DNA of 64,000 nucleotides from Sphingobium lignivorans (GTDB taxonomy: Bacteria > Pseudomonadota > Alphaproteobacteria > Sphingomonadales > Sphingomonadaceae): the NCBI RefSeq assembly GCF_014203955.1, contig NZ_JACHKA010000001.1:372001-436000 (forward strand). Reading direction: 5' to 3'. A program made the position numbers and the translations under genes. Below are positions 60,809-64,000 of this stretch, piece after piece. The notes under the pieces are model-generated. The model had not been told where the DNA came from and ran no database searches. It worked only from the letters and a program-made list of their open reading frames with translations. Every line of letters begins with the position of its first letter. The first letter of the stretch is position 1.

Positions 60809-62746
60809 TCATTTCGGCAGGGCGAAGACCATGAGCGATTCATTGTTGCTCGGCTTGCCGCCCGCGCCCTGCGGGCCGCTCACCGCGCCCCATCCGCCGG
60901 CCATGACGGCGACATATTGCCGTCCGTCCTTGCCCTGATAAGTGATGGGGACGGCCTGCGCACTATATTCGAGCTTCGCTTCCCACAGTTCCTTGCCGTT
61001 GCGCGCATCGAAGGCGCGGAAGCGCCGGTCGTCCGTCGCTCCGATGAAGACCAGCCCGCCGGCCGTGACAATCGGCCCGCCAAACCCGTTGTTGCGCCCC
61101 GTGTCCTTCCTGTCCTCGGGCAGGTCGTCGCTCACGCCGAGCCGGGTCGCCCAGGCGATCTCGCCGGTCTTGCCGTCCACGGCGATCAGCCGGCCCCAGG
61201 GCGGGCGGATGCAGGGCATGGTGACCTTGCGCCCGTTCTCGTCCTCATAGCTCGCGGTGAAGGTGGAATAGGCGCCGGGCCCGCTCAGGCTGGCGCGGTC
61301 GTAAAGCTGCTCGGAGCCGGCCGTGCCGCGTCCATAGTCGGCGCCTTCCTTACGCTTCTCCATGAAGCCGATGCTGCCGCCTTCGCTCACATTGATGAAG
61401 ATGAGGCCGCTCTCCGGGTCCACGGCGCTGCCGCCCCAGTTCGAACCGCCATTGTTGGGCAGGTTGATGGAGGCTTTCACCGGCCCGCCGTCCTCATGCA
61501 GGAAGAAAGGCGTGAAGGGGCCGGCATTGAAGAAGGTGCCGCCATAGCTCTCCAGCAGCGCGCGGCAGGCGGCGGCATGGGCCTCGTTCGTGTCGGCGGC
61601 GGAAACGATGTCTTCCGGCGTCCAGTGATTGCGCACGAGGTCGCGCGGCTTCACCGGGATGGGCTGGGTCGGCGAATACCATTCGCCCGGCACGTCCGCC
61701 GCCGCGACCGGCTTTTCCTCCACGCCGAACACCGGCTTTCCGTCGTGCCGGTCCAGAATGTACATGAGGCCGGGCTTGCCGGTCTCGGCCAGCGCCTGCA
61801 CTGTCCGCCCGCCCACCTTGGCGTCGTAGAGCACCGGCGGCGCGGGAAGGTCGGAATCCCACAGGTCGTGGTGGATCGTCTGGAAATGCCAGCGATATTT
61901 GCCGGTCAGCGCGTCCACCGCGACGATCGAGTTGCCGAACAGGTTGGCGCCGGGCCGGTCCCCGCCATAATAATTGGCCGAGGGTCCGCCCACCGGCATG
62001 TAGAGCGTGTCCGTCTTCTCATCGACGGTCATGTACCAGACCCAGACATTGGTGCCGGATCGGCCTTTCCAGCCGTCGTTCAGCCATGTCTCGTGGCCGA
62101 CCTCGCCGGGCTGCGGCACGGTGTTGAATTCCCAGAGCTTCTCGCCGGTGCGGGCATCGAAGGCGCGGCTGTTGCCGGATGGGCCGACGAGCATCTCCGC
62201 GACATTCGCGCCGACCACGAGCACATTCTTGTAGACGGTCGGCGGGGACGCATAAGGAACCCCGAGCGCGACCGAGCCGTCCTTGCCGAAGCCCGTGTCG
62301 ATCTCGCCCGTGCGGGGGTCGAGCGCGGTGATGCTGGCGCCGTTGCTGTAGAAGAGGCGCGGGCCGAGCGTGCCATCGCCGGGCCACCAGGAGACCGTGC
62401 GCCGCGCGAGGCCCTTGACCGGATGGCGCCAGAGCTCCTTGCCGGTGTGGCCTTCCAGCGCCACCACCGCATTGCCGATGGGCAGATAGAGCACGCCGTC
62501 CACCGCGATGGGCGTGGAGCTGCCGACCAGCCCGCCGCCGCCCTCGGGGCGTACCCGGAACGACCAGGCCTGGCTCAACTTGCCGACATTGCCGCGATCG
62601 ATCTGCCGGAGGGGCGAGAAGCGCGTGCTGCCAAGGTCGCGGGCGTAGCGCGGCCAGTCGCCGGGCGGCGGCGCGGAGCCGGATTGCGCCTGCGCCGTCT
62701 GTGCCAGCAGGGCAGCGCTCAGCATCAGGGCCATCGAACGACGCAT
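60809..62746 (-). CDS. PQQ-dependent dehydrogenase (quinoprotein beta-propeller)
   Basis: 645 residues from ATG 62746 with a signal peptide (cleavage near AQAQ). The eight-blade propeller is shown by repeated PQQ motifs with tryptophan docking: DWPRYARDLGSTRFSPLRQI, ALEGHTGKELWRH, AFDARTGEKLWEF, VDALTGKYRWHFQTIHHDLWDSD, AVDGKTGEIAWATRLG and AFDARNGKELWEAKL. It lacks the N-terminal membrane helices of glucose dehydrogenase and a cytochrome domain, so it should be soluble in the periplasm and oxidise an alcohol or sugar. Probably co-transcribed with the VOC gene. Confidence 0.9.
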   Translation of the reverse strand: MRRSMALMLSAALLAQTAQAQSGSAPPPGDWPRYARDLGSTRFSPLRQIDRGNVGKLSQAWSFRVRPEGGGGLVGSSTPIAVDGVLYLPIGNAVVALEGHTGKELWRHPVKGLARRTVSWWPGDGTLGPRLFYSNGASITALDPRTGEIDTGFGKDGSVALGVPYASPPTVYKNVLVVGANVAEMLVGPSGNSRAFDARTGEKLWEFNTVPQPGEVGHETWLNDGWKGRSGTNVWVWYMTVDEKTDTLYMPVGGPSANYYGGDRPGANLFGNSIVAVDALTGKYRWHFQTIHHDLWDSDLPAPPVLYDAKVGGRTVQALAETGKPGLMYILDRHDGKPVFGVEEKPVAAADVPGEWYSPTQPIPVKPRDLVRNHWTPEDIVSAADTNEAHAAACRALLESYGGTFFNAGPFTPFFLHEDGGPVKASINLPNNGGSNWGGSAVDPESGLIFINVSEGGSIGFMEKRKEGADYGRGTAGSEQLYDRASLSGPGAYSTFTASYEDENGRKVTMPCIRPPWGRLIAVDGKTGEIAWATRLGVSDDLPEDRKDTGRNNGFGGPIVTAGGLVFIGATDDRRFRAFDARNGKELWEAKLEYSAQAVPITYQGKDGRQYVAVMAGGWGAVSGPQGAGGKPSNNESLMVFALPK

Positions 62747-63080
62747 GCAATACCTCCCCCCATGTCGGCCTCGTCCCCGTGCATGTCTCGCCGGGTTGTG
62801 CGGGCAGGATGAACTCTCGCAGGTCTTGTATGCGCAATCTCGTTCCGCCTGCAACAGTAGAGATGCTTATGGCAGTAAGATTCAACCTTTGAGATAAGTA
62901 AACATTATTGAGAGCCCGGGCGCCGCGATCGCGGGCGGCCCTGCCGCGCATCCCGCCATGCCCGCATGTTTCGCGCCCCGTCGCAATTTTTCGCCAAGGC
63001 TCCGCCTCGCCGGTTCCGTCAGGACTGGCAGAGGCTGGAGAGGAACCCGGCCTGGGGATCAAGAAAAGACCGGAGCTTTC
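62747..63080. other. Intergenic stretch of ~330 bases with an AT-rich patch
   Basis: A locally AT-rich patch (around 62866-62912, including GAGATAAGTAAACATTATTG) probably holds divergent promoters for the PQQ gene and the autotransporter. No riboswitch or repeat was recognised. Confidence 0.35.
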
Positions 63081-64000
63081 ATGCGTTGCTATCTGCTTGC
63101 CTCGACCTGCTGTGTTGCTCTTGCGTCGGCCGCCACGGCCGAGACCACCATCACCACGAAGCAGACTGCCCCCGTGCGCACCTCGACCATCAAGAGCGGC
63201 GCGCCGGATGACATCAAGATCACCTCTGCCGGTTCCCTCGAGCTGACGGTCGCCGGCCCGGCAATCACCGTGGACAGCGCGAACAAGGTGACTAACGAAG
63301 GCACGATCCAGATCGCCAATACCGATGATGCCCGGGGCATCGTCGCGCTGGCCGGCACGTCGGGCGGCATCGTCAACACCGGCAAGATCGTCCTCGATGA
63401 AAGCTACTCCCCGACCGACAGCGATAATGACGGCGATATCGACGGCCCCTTCGCGGTCGGCAAGAACCGTATCGGCATCCATGTCGGCGGCGCCTATACC
63501 GGCGACATCGCCAATGATTTCGGCGGCTCGATCGCCATCGAGGGCAATGACAGCTTCGGCATCCGGCTCGACGGGCCGCTGAACGGCAAGCTCACCCACA
63601 ATGGCTCGACGACCGTGCTCGGCGACCGGGCGGTGGGCATCCAGGCGGGCGCGATCAACGGATCGGTGCGGCTGGCCGGCACCGTTGCGACTGTCGGCCT
63701 CGGCGCGGTCGGCGCCCGTTTCGACGGGCCGATCGACGGCACGCTCACGATCCAGGGCTCTATCACCTCCACCGGCTATCGCTACACGACGCCGCCCGCG
63801 GACACCTCCAAGCTCGATGCCGACGATCTGCTGCAGGGCGGATCGGCCGTGATCGTCGCGGACAATGTGGCCGGCGGCATCATCCTCGCCGTGCCGCCCA
63901 AGGACAACAGCACCACGGACAATGACGAGGACAAGGACGGCATCGAGGACAGCAAGGAAGGCTCGGCCGCCGTTCGCTCCTATGGCGCCGCGCCCGCGAT
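63081..64000 (+). CDS. Autotransporter-like secreted protein (5' part; runs off the right edge)
   Basis: Open from ATG 63081 to the window end (306 residues seen). The signal peptide (cleavage near ATAE) is followed by a Gly/Thr-rich beta-helical pattern: KVTNEGTIQIANTDDARGIVALAGTSGGIVNTGKIVL and HNGSTTVLGDRAVGIQAGAINGSV. Two acidic stretches, DSDNDGDIDG and DNDEDKDGIEDS, resemble calcium-binding DxDxDG repeats. The C-terminal barrel would lie outside the window, so the autotransporter call is inference from passenger style. Confidence 0.75.
   Translation, partial: MRCYLLASTCCVALASAATAETTITTKQTAPVRTSTIKSGAPDDIKITSAGSLELTVAGPAITVDSANKVTNEGTIQIANTDDARGIVALAGTSGGIVNTGKIVLDESYSPTDSDNDGDIDGPFAVGKNRIGIHVGGAYTGDIANDFGGSIAIEGNDSFGIRLDGPLNGKLTHNGSTTVLGDRAVGIQAGAINGSVRLAGTVATVGLGAVGARFDGPIDGTLTIQGSITSTGYRYTTPPADTSKLDADDLLQGGSAVIVADNVAGGIILAVPPKDNSTTDNDEDKDGIEDSKEGSAAVRSYGAAPA

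Noticed and set aside
1..64000. CRISPR array
   Set aside because: No regularly spaced direct repeats with unique spacers were seen by eye anywhere; adhesin repeats are coding.

Overview
The window is high-GC DNA (mostly about two thirds G+C by eye) with very few gaps between genes. Gene content points to an alphaproteobacterium of the order Sphingomonadales: a ChpT-type phosphotransferase, a DUF1134/EipA-like envelope protein, two TonB-dependent receptors, a two-member RluC/RluD set, an NHEJ operon (Ku, MgtC-like, LigD), and PATR/T5SS-type autotransporters. I cannot assign a genus from sequence alone.

Layout. 1-4105 (minus): a three-gene catabolic cluster (ornithine cyclodeaminase family, M19 dipeptidase homologue, amidohydrolase) preceded by an AmpD-type amidase. 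4193-10214 (minus): one chemotaxis operon in the order chpT-cheA-cheW-cheY-cheB-cheR, with ATGA overlaps at two junctions. 10275-15615: a JAMM peptidase, then rluD, rpoH, a lipoprotein, a small soluble protein, crcB and an rluC-like gene (plus). 15643-27600: envelope genes, including AsmA, an MFS transporter, YghU, a SIMPL protein, an EipA-like protein, the ftsE-ftsX-ydcF-plsC run, a zinc-ribbon membrane protein and a MATE exporter. A tRNA-Leu(GAG) lies at 27961.

28048-39233 is the most unusual part. About 1 kb beside the tRNA has no recognisable gene. It is followed by a well-conserved cyclic-di-GMP-I (GEMM-I) riboswitch at 29028-29118 and then a giant autotransporter adhesin of about 3,300 residues. 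One extra C near 37483-37485 puts the adhesin's passenger and its beta-barrel in different frames, so the sequence as given would not make a complete surface protein.

39764-50386: a ribosome-hibernation-like protein, a YdeP-type molybdopterin oxidoreductase, a TauE/SafE permease, an aminotransferase with a Tat signal, a CinA/PncC amidase, a hemerythrin and the NHEJ operon. 50562-59084: an iron-uptake region with two TonB-dependent receptors, a PepSY membrane protein, a ferredoxin-NADP reductase and a DUF6607 protein; three Fur-box-like sites lie upstream of its transcription units. 59396-62746: a small cytochrome c, and a VOC protein paired with a PQQ dehydrogenase. At the right edge (63081 onward) a second autotransporter-like passenger begins and runs off the window.

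Working together, the che genes, ChpT and the c-di-GMP riboswitch suggest motile and attached states controlled by phosphorelay and second messenger. The iron genes form a plausible Fur regulon. Assignments were made by reading motifs; no database search was run.
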